DNA from: Silurus meridionalis
Taxonomy: Eukaryota; Chordata; Actinopteri; Siluriformes; Siluridae
Assembly: GCF_014805685.1 (NCBI RefSeq)
Contig: NC_060886.1
Location: forward strand, 19,636,608 to 19,700,607
Direction of reading: 5' to 3'
DNA length: 64,000 nucleotides
Positions 11,659 through 23,530 of this stretch are shown here, one piece after another. A program made the position numbers and the translations under genes. Each line of letters opens with the position of its first letter. Positions within the stretch are counted from its first letter, which is position 1. A model generated the notes under the pieces. That model was not told the DNA's origin. It made no database searches and saw nothing but the letters and a program-made list of their open reading frames with translations.

Positions 11659-12784
11659 TACATACATGTACTATTGTTATAAAAGAAAAAAAAACACTTA
11701 CATAATCTCATTTTTATTCTCAGTTGTGAATGCACTTTCAAAACTAATCCTGATGAACTGAAAATTAATTAAACAGCTGATAGCTTTGTAGATTGGACAC
11801 GGCAATTTTTTATATTTTAAATATCATTCTTAAACCGATCTAAAAAATGTGAAACCTTTTTTTTTTTTTTTTTTTTTTATAATTTTATTTTTATTAAATG
11901 AATGTGATGAGTATATTAAGAAATTACATAACATCTAAAAAGACATTTACCATGTTGTAATGTACAGGAAAGGGTCACTGAAAATATTATTGTATATATT
12001 ATATAATGTCACTGGGATGAATCAAAATAATCAGTGTTGGAGTTAATCCTTGTCTGTCTCGGTTGGTAGCCGTTGTATAATTGTGAATGCTGGATATTGA
12101 GTGGGAATTGGGCCAAGGTAGAGAATGGTCATTAAAAAAAAAGAGAGAGAAATTTCTATTTTCTGGTGCTGCTCTAGTTGTAAGTAATTTTCCTGTTTGA
12201 AAACGCATTTAAGTGGATTGTATGTCTAATTGAGGACTATTATTCGAATCAGGAGTAAATAAGCTTGTTGGAAAATAGTGCATTTTTCTAACAATGGAAC
12301 TGGGCTTCAACATGGGATTGGTCCATTTACCGCTAAATGAAAGCACACTGGCACATTTTCAAGGTTCTTACTTGCCTGTTGGAGGTACTGGTGCTTTAGA
12401 AGTGTAGTGGCCTGATAAGTTTCTAGTGACTGATTTTAAAATTGTCTCAACAGGCCCAATAAAAATTTCATATAAATAAAGATTTCACAAATTTGCAAAG
12501 TCTTCTGTTATTTCAGGGAAAAAAAATAGTATAAACACACAGCTGATGATTACACTGGACAAATTATTTAAAAAACCCAGACCTTAAATCAGCAACTCGG
12601 CAATTAACTCGTATTCAGATTAAAACTGGAACCAGCTTCCAGAATGTCTCGGACATGCCCCACATTTGGCTGTAGGTCCAGGCTTCAAACATGTCTCTTT
12701 TCCTATGAAGTGTTTTTAGGTTTAAATGTGTACTATAAATTTGTCTGACCTCTTTTTAATTTATGAAACTAGAAACATTTTCTT

Positions 12785-12790
<6 letters not shown>

Positions 12791-12854
<64 letters not shown>
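12791..12854. repeat. (TC)n microsatellite
   Basis: 32 uninterrupted TC units. Confidence 0.97.
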
Positions 12855-12857
<3 letters not shown>

Positions 12858-13490
12858 GCCTCCACAATGCCACAGTGGTAACTTATAAAAGGATATAGCG
12901 AAGGTTATACATGCAGATAACTAGGAATTTGTTCATTGCCATGACTCGCAACTCTACTCCTGTGCACATTCTCAGTGCAGTCAACAAGTCTTCACACACT
13001 GTCAGTTTTCTACAATAATTGGCTAACTATGTGTTAGTGGTTGTGTAAATGGTTTGTTTAGCATGTATTGTAGATATTGTTGGTCAAGCTAGTTTTGGAC
13101 CATTGATTTTTGCACCCTTCAACTGTTGAAACAGTCACTGTAGACTAATATTTCCTGAGTGATGGTGTGCTGAGCAGAACTGCAGTGTCAGCACAACAAA
13201 GAAGGCACCTTGTATGCATCTTAGTGGGCAATATATTAAATGGAAGAAAGCAGAAGGGAGGAAAAAAAGACAGAAATTAAAGGGAATGTAGCAAGGTAGA
13301 ATCAACAAAGAGAGCGAGAAAAGGAAATACTGACATGCAGGAATAAAGAAAGGAAACATCATTTTATACAAAACATCAAACGCCAGTAAAAATACATTTA
13401 GGCTTCGTATCGGGCAAATCCGTTTATTAATTCATGATTAAGAAAACATTTTGGAGCTTATCTGAAACCTTAGTGATGCACGTTAAATAT

Positions 13491-13530
13491 TCTTTTCTCT
13501 TCTCTTCTCTTCTCTTCTCTTCTCTTCTCT
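13491..13530. repeat. (TTCTC)n pentanucleotide repeat
   Basis: About eight units of TCTCT/TTCTC, imperfect at the left edge. Confidence 0.92.
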
Positions 13531-14194
13531 CAATCACAAAGTCCAAAGATAATTTTATTACATTACATTTCTCCAATGAGGCCTGAAATTTCTGTTCACA
13601 TACTGAAGTCTGTTAGAATGAGAAAAGCAAAAAGTGGATCTACTTCTTTATTTCACATACATGAGATGGTGTTCTTGTCCAGAGTTGCCTTATTTTTTCA
13701 CAGAGATGTGGTTGTCAAAACTCCACAGGCTCTTCTGAAAAGCTGCTTGTGCATTCAAGTCAACATCTCACGTTTTTTGAATAAAAGTAAGGTGTCTGGA
13801 GGTTTTTTTTTTTTGGTGAGTCTGGGTTTCTTTGATGTTTTTCAGTCTCCAAAAACCCCTATTGTAGAATTATCACCCTACAGTGTTTATATATTTTTCT
13901 ACTGGAAATGATAAATCAATAGTTTGAGTGTTAATTCAACAATGGGTTTTTATCTGTGCAAATTATTTGAGGTAATATTCTCATCTTTGCTTTAGAAATG
14001 CCATCTTGGTTGAGTTTTGGGTGTTGTAAGAGGAGGTTCATTTATGGCTTATCATTAAAGTATATAATATTCTGAGCTGCTATGTTGTTGGTGCAAGGAA
14101 ATGATACTTTATTTTTGTGAGAATCCTCTGTTTCCTCTATTACACTGTGAGGCAAACATTTAGACAATTTCTTGTTAGCAAATCAGGAAGTAGT

Positions 14195-14800
14195 AAATTT
14201 TTAAATGGACATTTATGCCATTTTGACAGATGCCCTTATCCAGAGTGATTTTGAATTCTATTAGTAAATACTGGTTTGTTAGGATACAATCAGTGAAGAA
14301 ACTCTGGGAGAAATAAATGTTAAAAAAAGCAAGTTTATTTTTTGTAGTAGGAGAAGTGCTAATTTGGCAGTGGTGAGTCTTTTAGACATCATTTGAAGAC
14401 TGCTGGTGACTCGGCCTTGTTGACCTCAAGTTTAAGCTTGAACAGTGGAACAGAGAAGAGTCTTGAAGCATGAGAGCTGGTGGGAAGAGTTGCGCAATAG
14501 CTGAACATCATAGGGAGCGTGATGTAGTGCAGGGTGAGAAGTGAGATGGTGCGTCTTCGGCTTTGCAGGTTAACATTTTTGTTTTAAATTTGATGCGGGC
14601 ATCTACCAGTAGCCAGTGGAGGGGGAGCGTAGCATTTGAATGGTGTGGGAGAAATTTTAAAGGTTAAAAACATGTCATGCAGCTGCATTCTGGATCATTT
14701 GCAGAGGGTAAAAGTCTTTCAGAGGTAGACCTGCCAGGAGCGAGTTGCAGTAGTTCATTCTTCAGATGACAAGTGTTTAAAAGCACCCGAGTGATGCTGA
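14195..14800. repeat. Degraded fish interspersed repeat (unclassified)
   Basis: The left part reads GACAGATGCCCTTATCCAGAG, a motif I know from a repeat very common in otophysan fish (GCAGACGCCCTTATCCAGAG...). The later part (TTTGATGCGGGC..., AGCCAGTGGAGGG, GCAGCTGCATTCTGGAT, CTGCCAGGAGCGAGTTGCAG) matches the internal part of the same or a companion repeat. No reverse transcriptase or transposase is readable, so I do not assign a class. A minus-strand fragment carrying the same terminal motif is at 55672-55735. Confidence 0.6.
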
Positions 14801-17281
14801 TGACGCTGGAACTGCCTTAAAAATATTATAGTATGAAGTTTGTTGGGAGAGATCTGAATGCCACACGACTCAAAGTATTTTACTCAAAATTGCTCACATA
14901 ATTGCACTCTATGCAAACTGTATTTTTCCAGATAGGGCATCTTGTGGTGTTTTATGAAGGACATTGACATCTTTATATACGTTGCCAAGTGCTACTTATT
15001 TTTGATGATTTTATAATCTGCCTGAATGTATTCTGATCTTTAACTTGGCATGCAAAACAAACAAGCCAAACACAGCAGAGCAGCTGTGTATGAGCGTATG
15101 TTCAATGGCACAGAGCAATGTTATTTAAGTTAATTGGCTTCAGTGTAGTTTAGAGTAGATTTAATGCAGCTAAGCCTATGGACTACATGGTTGATTACAT
15201 TTTTCCCCCCCACATTAAAGCAAATGCGTTCTATAAAAAATATTTTCACCTCTAACACTTAGTCACTGGCATTTTAATACTGACCTACACATAAAACCAC
15301 TTTGGAGTTAAGAGTAGATACATGAAATAGTGATACAGCAGCATAGTGTTGTAGATAGTGCAAAATACCCTCCTAAAGAAAATCATGTCTCTAATTTTGA
15401 GTCTTTAGCTCAGTTCTATTCTGTATGGAGTATGTGAAATAATTTTTTTCTCCATGTGGTAGTATAATGCTATGGACATGCTTGATCTGCTATACAAAAC
15501 TTTAGACCACCACAAACACTGTGTTGTATGTGTCTGTACTGGCTTTGTGCATGTTTACTGGGGAGATTAACATTGAGAACAGAGAGTTTGTTGTTGGTCC
15601 ATGGCACTGAGCTGTGTGCTGGTTGAGAGCAACAGAATTAGTCATGGTGCAGTAATGGCATGATTGTAATATCCAGGGTTCTCACACTGGCAGGCGATAA
15701 TTCCCTAATGCCACTTATATGTAGTCAGTCATAAGTGTGTAGCAATGCAATTATTTTTTTTTAATGTGAGCATCACAATATGTATATTTTATAGGATTTA
15801 AAAAGTAAAACGATAGAACTAGTTCAGCTTGTTACTCATTTGTATGAATTACTTCAAACAGCAAGGAAGCAATTGAAGAAAAAGGATTTTAGCTATTTGA
15901 CCATACTGTGACCTTGATCCTGTTGCAATCAATTCTAGAATTGATTATCTGCTTGGTATAATGTTAAATCCATGTAAATCTTAGAATCTTCCAGCACTCT
16001 GTTATGAAGATACAACACTAACGAGGATTTCAGGCAGACAGACAGCTGGATGGATGAATGTACCAGAGGCATAATTAGCTAATGAAATCTAAATTAATTA
16101 AAGATTTTAATTAAACTACTTAAGGCACATGGTTTGAAACGGGAGCTAATAAGAGACAGCGTTACATACATTAATGAGGCGTTTTATTGTATGGTTCGAA
16201 CAAGATACTTGGCATTACATTTATTTTACATTTTTACATCTTCATTTAATATTTGTATTTAGATGACAATTGTGAGTCACTTTGCATAAAATAAAATGAA
16301 GTAGCAATAAGTTTAATAGAGACAGATTGGCAGGGTTTAGAATTAGACTCATAATCTTATGATCAGATCTTTAGTGTAAAGCCACAGAGTTGCCTTCCCT
16401 AGTTTGATTAATTTAATTTCTCATCAGCAGCGGTTGTGTTTGTTTAGATTTTATTTGAGCAGAAAACCTGTGGAGGAATGTTATAGTGTTCCGGTCATGA
16501 CAGATATTTCAAGTGGATTGAATCGCTTTCATCTCAGCTGGGAGCACCGCTCCCAGTCTCAGGCCTGTCACCCTGCCACTGCTACCACACTAAATATGAT
16601 GAATCTGCCTCCTTAATTACCCTGCAGTTCCATGCCAGTAGTTCATCAGCTGTCTGCAGCAATTAATATCTCAGCAATAACTGTTCCTCTTGGCAAAGTA
16701 AAAAAAAAAAAAAAAAGAAGAATGAATATATCATGGTGGGAATAGTGGTATAATAACATTGTTTACTGTCATTCTCGCAGTAGCTGAGGAATGTTCGAAA
16801 TTAAAAACTGAGAGGAATATAACTTTGGTTTTGCAAAAAAAAAAAAAAAAAAGACCCACAGTTTTATCAAAAGGCCTTTTCAGCAGAGACTCACAGAACA
16901 GAGCACATTTATCATTACAGCAGACAGCTTATTTACATATGAGTGCACTGAACTGATAATCTAAATATTTCCCTGCTGAATGAGTGAGACACTATTACCC
17001 AGTGTAACCATCACACGCTTCGTGACAGTACAATCACAGAAGCATGTTATTCATATGATTTATTTATTTTTTTAATTCTTTGGGAGAGAAAGATAAGCAG
17101 CAACAATAAAGGTGAACTGACAGGTTCACTGTTTCTTTAGATTTGATTCTTTTTTGACCTTTCTGTGATCAATGGCTGCAGCATTTGAGCCTCTTAAACT
17201 CTTAGGAGCTTTTCCAGACTCCTCTAACGCACACCTTTCCTATTTATTTGACTGAAATTAATGGCGACTCTACACTCGCAT
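14801..17281. other. Non-coding stretch
   Basis: No gene is supported. There is a 20-bp palindrome at 15927-15946 and A runs at about 16700-16715 and 16836-16851. Sequence near 16215-16390 faintly resembles the 14.2-kb interspersed repeat but is too worn to call. Confidence 0.45.
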
Positions 17282-18322
17282 CCCACTTTGTTGGGAACAT
17301 GATCCACAGTAGGACCACTTTGCTGTCAGACCTGCCTTAGTATTTTGTTGTACAAGATATTGAAAATCATCTTTTCACGTCATCATGATCGCATCCTGTA
17401 ATTGCAACAGATTTGTCAGCTGCCTGTCCATGCTGCAAATCTCCTGTTCTACTGCATCCCAGTGGTGTTTTATTGGATTTAGATCATTTGGCTGGGGATG
17501 CTATAAAAGTACACTCACTGTCACATTCATGAAGTCAGTTTGACATGACTTGTTTTGTGACATGGCACGTTATTATCCTGGAGCCATTAAATAAGAGAGT
17601 ACATTGTGGTGATAAAATAATGCGCATGGTCAGCAACAATACTGATTCAAATGATGTATAATTGACATTAAAAGGCCCAGTATGTGCTTAGAAATAATTC
17701 CCTATACTGTTGTACCACCTTCACCACTAGCCTGAACTGCTGGCACAAGTCAGGTTTAGTCTATGGATTCATGATGTTTGTACTAAATCATGTATAATGT
17801 TACAGCAGAAATCATGGTTCAGTTCAGGCAAATTTTCTACAAATGTCAAGTTTCAGTGAGTCTGTGCCCAATGTAGCCTCAGCATGGTTCCAATTCTCTG
17901 AGCCAGTACAGTAATGTTCTGCTGTTGTAACTCACCTCTCTCTGCAATGTACTCTGAGATGATAATCTTCTGACCACAGTTGCAATTAGTGGTTATTCGA
18001 GCTAGCAGAACTACTACTCATTTATTTATTTTGTATTTTATTTTTATTTTTAAATCATTCCTTGTTAAAATCTATATATTGTCATGTGTGAAAATCCCAG
18101 GAGAGCAGCAATTTCTGAAAATCTCAAACCAGCTCAGCTCAAACAAGCACGCCATAGTCAAAGTCTCTGAAATCACATTTTCACAGTGATCTTTTATATT
18201 AGCACTAATCAGAGTGCTTGACCTGTAGCTGCATTACACTGTTGCCTCATGATTGGCTGATTTAAGATAAATGCATGAATATGTAAGTGTACAATATGTT
18301 CCTAATTAGTAAAATGAAGTGG
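17282..18322 (-). mobile_element. Degenerate Tc1-like transposon, minus strand (family A)
   Basis: The outer sequences form inverted repeats: CCACTTTGTTGGGAAC at the left and GTTCCTAATTAGTAAAATGA...AGTGG at the right. This family is recalled as having ends reading CACTTTATTAGGAAC. On the minus strand the interior matches the usual order of a Tc1-like transposase, with the helix-turn-helix half at the right and the DDE half at the left (for example CATCCCAGTGGTGTTTTATTGGATT, antisense of the NPIEHLW region, near 17455-17480). Many indels destroy the frame. The block TGAAAATCCCAGGAGAGCAG at 18089-18108 is the easiest family marker and recurs at 62083-62102. No intact open frame remains. Confidence 0.78.
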
Positions 18323-19920
18323 CTTTATTGTGATTTCAGCTGGTGCAGTATACGGTTTCTTCATTGCTCCATGATTAAGGTGCTAAATAAAACATAATTG
18401 CACAATGCGGTGCTAAGGCTTTGCAATCCTACATAAAGTGCATGTATGCTTATTGTTTACAGTTAAGTTTGGTAAAGTTTCCACTCTGTGTAAAAATCTG
18501 TTTAGGGGTATAGTAGGAGGTGTAAGAGATTTAATGCTGAAGAAATATAGCAAGTTTTGATGTATTTTTAGCAGAAAGCAGAATAGATGTTCCGTTGCTC
18601 CGAAACTGCAGTGAGAAGGAAAAAAAGCTTAGAATTATTCAAATTGGAGTTATTTCTGTAGAAGGCTTCCATTAAATCTAAACACACATTAAAATGCAGT
18701 CATAATTAAGAGCGTTGGGTTTAAAGACAGACGTGTGATTTACTGTTCAGATAAACAAAGCGATCGAGGTGGTAATGATTGGATTTAAGTCAGTTTATTA
18801 ATTTAATGATCTGTAAAATAGTTTAAGAGCATTCTTTCATGTTTGAGACAAACCTCAGGACTTTCTTCTCTAGAGCATAACAATGTGTTTTTGTATAAAG
18901 CGCATCATTACATTTTTAATTGTATGTTCAAAGGAGAACATCACTGTACTAAATGTTTTTGTGTGTAAAAAGCTGTGTGTTTACAAGTCATTCATTTGTC
19001 TGAATATCTTCTTCCCATTATGACAAATACTGTAAAATTGATTTAGAAATAATGTATGTGCTTAAAGAATGTATTGCAGGCAGTATGCTGGTGTAATATT
19101 GATACTGTGAATAATAAATTTTTATTTATTCTTTATTTTTTTAAAGCATCGTCAAATGTCTGCTTCTATGCCATCTTTTCTTACTCGCTGTAAAATGGAC
19201 TGACTGGACATTTTATTTTACCTACCAAAATTATACACACACACACACACACCACACACACACACACCCTAGTATATGCTATTTTAAATATAATTTAGAG
19301 AGAGAGAGATTTTACTCACTGACAGTACACACAACTGCTTTCTGTAATAACTATTAGCTCCATCAAAGATCAGGTTGATGCCATTTGAAGATGAATAAAA
19401 AAAAAATGAAATGCTGGTTTCTACAAGCTGATTTGCCTGATGCATCATTTACACATTTTTTCCCCTTTGTAATTAACCTGCAGCACCCCACCAAGGTTCA
19501 AGCACTGCATCAGGACTGCACATGCAAATTAGCACCCTTCATTGGGATCTCTTTGTAAATCAGGTCTTCCAGCTGTCTGTGAGTGAAGTGTGAAGAGCTC
19601 TTTTCAGCAGCAAGATATTGTTGCTTTAAAATATAATGCCTCTGTTGTCTTGAGTACATCAATCTCCTGAGTGTGGCCTCATGGAGACGGGTCACAGTGG
19701 GTTCCTTTTCCCCAAACACTGCAAGACTAATAATCAATTGCTCCTGTCGCACTCTGTGACAGACTCATAAAAATGCAGTTGTTTATCCTCCATCCATCTC
19801 TTTTTCCGTCATCCTTTTCCTGATTATCAAACCCGTTCTGTCAGTCTTCCTGTTCGTCCTCACATTTTTTTTTTTTACGGTTTTTGCTTGTTAATGACCC
19901 ATGACCCTTTATTCCTGCAG
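18323..19920. other. Non-coding stretch with a (CA)n repeat
   Basis: Apart from the CA microsatellite at 19234-19268 there is nothing identifiable. A minus-strand frame of 80 codons (19510-19752) is open and of mixed composition, but has no domain and no convincing splice pair. Confidence 0.45.
19234..19268. repeat. (CA)n microsatellite
   Basis: About 17 CA units with one CC interruption. Confidence 0.95.
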
Positions 19921-19970
19921 ATCAGCAGAGAACGTCAGACATGATGTGGCCAGTGCAGCTTGTGTACAAG
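19921..19970 (+). other. Candidate 50-nt internal exon
   Basis: The segment is preceded by a pyrimidine-rich tract and TTATTCCTGCAG (a strong 3' splice site) and ends TGTACAAG followed by GTACAATC (an acceptable but not strong donor). Two reading phases are open. In one, with two bases completing a split codon, it reads QQRTSDMMWPVQLVYK. In the other it reads SAENVRHDVASAACVQ with split codons at both edges. I could not match either to a known protein. If real, it is a cassette or internal exon of a gene whose other exons lie outside the window. Splice-like motifs arise often by chance, so this remains tentative. Confidence 0.3.
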
Positions 19971-21171
19971 GTACAATCTCATATCTTTCTTGATTTTAAC
20001 AGTTGCTTTTCAGTCACTCATGACACTGCTGAATGATTACACTCCCAAAGGCAATCTAATTAACCTTTTTAAATAATTACTTCTACTAAACACAAGCTAT
20101 AACCTTGTGGAATAGTTTGACTTTGTTATTTTTAAAAACGCATGCAGAGAAAAATTGGTGTTGATTTATGACTTACAATGAAGCTACATATCAGGCCTTC
20201 GTTAATATAGTCCTTCTGTAACTGTCTGTATTTCCTGGTACATACATCAGCCGATCAGCAAATGGAATGTATGCTTTTTTTTAAATGTAAGCTTCAAAAT
20301 GAGGTCCATGAAATGACAAGTCTGACCATGATGTTCTTTCCTGTAAAGACATGCTACATAAACAGTGTCACCCTTAGATATTAAGTCGAAGCTTTACCAA
20401 ACAAATATTCTCCAGCACTGCTTTATTAAAGATTTATGAAGTCCTTAGAAATTTATTAAGAAGGCCACATGTAGATACAATTAAATAATTAAAGACCTTG
20501 AATAGCTGTGTTCAGTTTGAATGTTATTATTTGTGCCCCCACCACCATTTAAATATTTTTGTAAAATTGGTTATTTTATTGAATGTCCAACCTTTATGGC
20601 TCAATATAATGGAGTTCTCAAGTAGAACTATATAATTTTAAGGTTGCTGTTTAACTGAGATGTTAAAATAACCAGTATTATATCATTTTTATTTTTAAGT
20701 GGTGCTTTTTGGGTTAACCATATAAATTGTATTTTAAGTATCCAGAAATAATGCATGTCCCAGGCAGCTCAAAATTTAATTTTTAGCAACATTGCATCGG
20801 TAAAGTTTCAGAATGGCGTATGCATACGTTGTAAGTGTTGCAACTTGAGCAACTTGGAGGCCGATTTGATTCCCTTCAGTAATAACTGCTTTCAGAAATT
20901 GGATTTTTAATTGTTTTTTTAACAGACATTCAGCATTATGTACATTATGCATTGCTTCAAGCTAAGAAGTTAAATCAAATGATCAAGGCTGTTCAACATT
21001 TATACATTCTTTTGTCCTGACAACCTGGATCTACAATTTGTCACGGCTTCATAATTTTCCCCATAAACACCCGAAATTCCCCCTTTTCCAGTGGACTGAC
21101 TTCATTTGATACACAATAGAAGCAAATCTGCTGTGTCTGTGTGTGGGTGTGGGGGTGTGTGTGTGTCCTGT

Positions 21172-21213
<42 letters not shown>

Positions 21214-22024
21214 CGACACACAGTGCAATAAGAAAATGGAGGTTGACGCTAAATGGGGAGCTTTTTAGAAATTCTGACCTCAACTAAGCTGCATTGCTTG
21301 ACATGGATAGGATTGAACTATAATCATAAACAACGAGAGACAGGTTAGAAAGGGGTAAGAATTGAAATGCAGGTAACGTAAAAAAAAAAAGCAATGAAAT
21401 GCACAAGCAGAACGTGAGCATATATTAATCAAAATGGAGTGCTGGAGTTGGTGTGGGCAAATCAGATGCTATTAAGAATCTTGGTTTCTAGTACTGTAAT
21501 CTTCCTTGTAATTGTTAATGAGTAATTTACTGAACTAACATAAAACCTAACTTGATTGTAAAAGCAAAGAAATATTTTACTGGTGGCCTTTTATTTACTC
21601 AACAGTCTTGTCTTCATTTGTTTTTATATTCAAGTCAGCATTTTGCCTATTTTTATGCATCTCTCATCATTGTATTGCATGGGCCACACTTTCTGCAGTA
21701 CATTTGCTCACCTTTATATAAAAAAATAAAATAATAATGACTAGAATGAGTGACTATTTTGGCACTGGTATTTAACAACAATCTAGTCTGCTGGTTCTGG
21801 TATGGATGTTTATGTATCTCTTCCTGGACGGAAGTAGGTTGAAGAATTTTGAGAGTTCCTGGTGTTGCAGGTTGATGGTTGGGTACAATGGTCATGTTGC
21901 AGGTATTTTTTGCTTGGTCATATCTGGGTTGTTTTAAGGTTTTCAGAAATTTGCAAGCTGCTTTTTGGTCTTTTTGTTCCATTTGATATATTTAGTTTAG
22001 GGTTGTAAAAGTTTGTGTGTATGT
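19971..22024. other. Non-coding stretch
   Basis: AT-rich sequence with a short TG-rich patch at about 21133-21166 and the AAT repeat at 21173-21213. No gene or transposon recognised. Confidence 0.45.
21173..21213. repeat. (AAT)n microsatellite
   Basis: About 13 AAT units. The minus-strand frame reading poly-Tyr through it is an artefact. Confidence 0.95.
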
Positions 22025-23165
22025 TAATACCATCTGTATTAGGCAGTTGTGAAAAATGCTGCGAAGTAAGAATGCAAATGAATTTGTTTATTTTTATCAA
22101 TTAACCAAAAAACATAAATGAACAGAAGAGAAAATAAAATTAATATCTAGTGTGACCACCCTTTGCCTATAAAACAGCATCAATAATTCTAGGAACACTT
22201 GCACAGTTTTAGAAGGAACTCAGCAGGTGGGTTGTTCCAAACTTGAACAAACCACATACCTTCTGTGGATGTAGGCTGCCTCACATCATTCTCTGTGTTA
22301 TCTCTGAAGGACACATGAGCAGGGCTCCCGGATGGTATTGCATGGTGGATAAAGGATATCTGCCTGTATTTCTTAGCATTAAGGACATTAATCCTAACAA
22401 AATCTTCAACTTTATTTGCAGAAATGCAGCCCCAGACTTGCAGAAACCTCCACTATGCCTTACTCTTGTCTGCAGACACTAATTACTGTACCACTATTCA
22501 GCCCACTGGCAAAAAAACCCGTTATTTTTTTGCTAAAGCCAAATATTACTTACTTTGTCTTATTAGTACAGAGCACCTTTCTGTAGCCCATTTCCTATGT
22601 TTTCATGCATAGTTGAGTCACTTAGCCTTGTTTCCATGTCGGAGGTATTTTTGTAATTTTTTTTGGCTGCAATTCTTTAATGAAGACCACCTCTGGTCAG
22701 ACCTCTCCAGACGGTTAATGTCTATACTTGGGTCCCACTGGTTTCTGCCAGTTCTTTGCTGATGGCACTGCTGGACATTTTCAGTCCTTGAAGGGAAGTT
22801 AGCATTATATTTATTTCATCCACCGCATTAAGTTTCCTTGGCCAACATTTCTTTAAATAGCTTGAACAGCACATCTTAACCCCATCCGGCTTTTAAATCT
22901 TTGCCTGGGATAGACCTTGTTGATGCAGTAAAACTCCCTTGTGTTTCTGTGCTCAGTTGTGCCATAGTGTAGACCTGTGACATGAAACTGTCTCACCTTA
23001 CTAGCAGAGTTTGGCTTTTCCTTACCAGGTTAAATCCTCCTACACAGCTGTTTCTGTTTCAGTTATGACTGTGTTTTGACCTACATATTAAATTGATTAG
23101 CACCTGCTTGGTATAATTAGTTAATGATTATCATACACCTGACTCTGATACTATAAAATCCCTGA
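22025..23165 (-). mobile_element. Degenerate Tc1-like transposon, minus strand (family B)
   Basis: Family markers in order on the plus strand are AATGAACAGAAGAGAAAATA-like sequence, GTGTGACCACCCTTTGCCTA, AGGAACACTTGCACAGTTTT, CTTCTGTGGATGTAGGCTGC, GATGGTATTGCATGGTGGAT, GAAATGCAGCCCCAGACTTG, GTTGAGTCACTTAGCCTTG, AAGTTTCCTTGGCCAAC and GTTTGGTATAATT-like. I recall these as the antisense of a widespread fish Tc1 lineage. Compared with that family it lacks a few hundred bases of the C-terminal catalytic half near 22290-22320, and its right terminal repeat is lost after about 23165. No frame survives. The plus-strand ORFs at 22243-22612 are antisense shadows. Confidence 0.8.
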
Positions 23166-23224
23166 CTTTGTCCACACATAGTTTTTGTTCGGAAATGCAT
23201 ATTTCTTCTCTCCATTTTTGGCTT

Positions 23225-23530
23225 GCGTCTGTGTGTTCTCTCAACGAAAATATATCTTTTTGAAAACAGTTTCTAAAATAAATACATTTGAAAACGTGTT
23301 GCAGTGTAGACTGTGAAAACATAGGCTTTTAAAAACAACATTGCTGCGACATTTAAAAAAAGCCGGTAAGTATCTAAACGCCAGGCAGAAATGATTCTGG
23401 TCAAATCGTCTCGCATCCCTGTACTGAGCAAAAATCTTAAGCGTTTTCGGACTTATCAGTGTGGATGGGCAACTTTTGGGAAATAATTGAAAACGAAAGT
23501 GTGGATGCGGAGCGTTTTTTTTGATTAGTG
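23225..23530. repeat. Probable MITE-like repeat rich in GAAAACG motifs
   Basis: Short motifs typical of a fish non-autonomous DNA repeat alternate through the segment: TTTTGAAAACAG, TTTGAAAACGTG, GTAGACTGTGAAAACATAG, then CGTTTTCGG, AGTGTGGATGG and GAAAACGAAAGTGTGGATGC. The right half echoes the left in inverted order (CGTTTTCG against GAAAACG). Ends and target duplication could not be fixed. Confidence 0.45.

Larger units (their letters stand above)
11659..14190. other. Non-coding stretch with two long simple repeats
   Basis: Only simple repeats are identifiable (T run near 11860-11879, TC at 12791-12854, TTCTC at 13491-13530). The frame at 13576-13911 (111 codons) has no domain and ends in hydrophobic low-complexity sequence. 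Confidence 0.5.

Noticed and set aside
15927..15946. 20-bp perfect palindrome AATCAATTCTAGAATTGATT
   Set aside because: Short AT-rich palindromes occur by chance and nothing around it suggests a binding site or element end.
19510..19752. Minus-strand 80-codon frame of protein-like composition
   Set aside because: No family recognised; an acceptor-like site is present upstream but no convincing donor, so it is kept only as a note.
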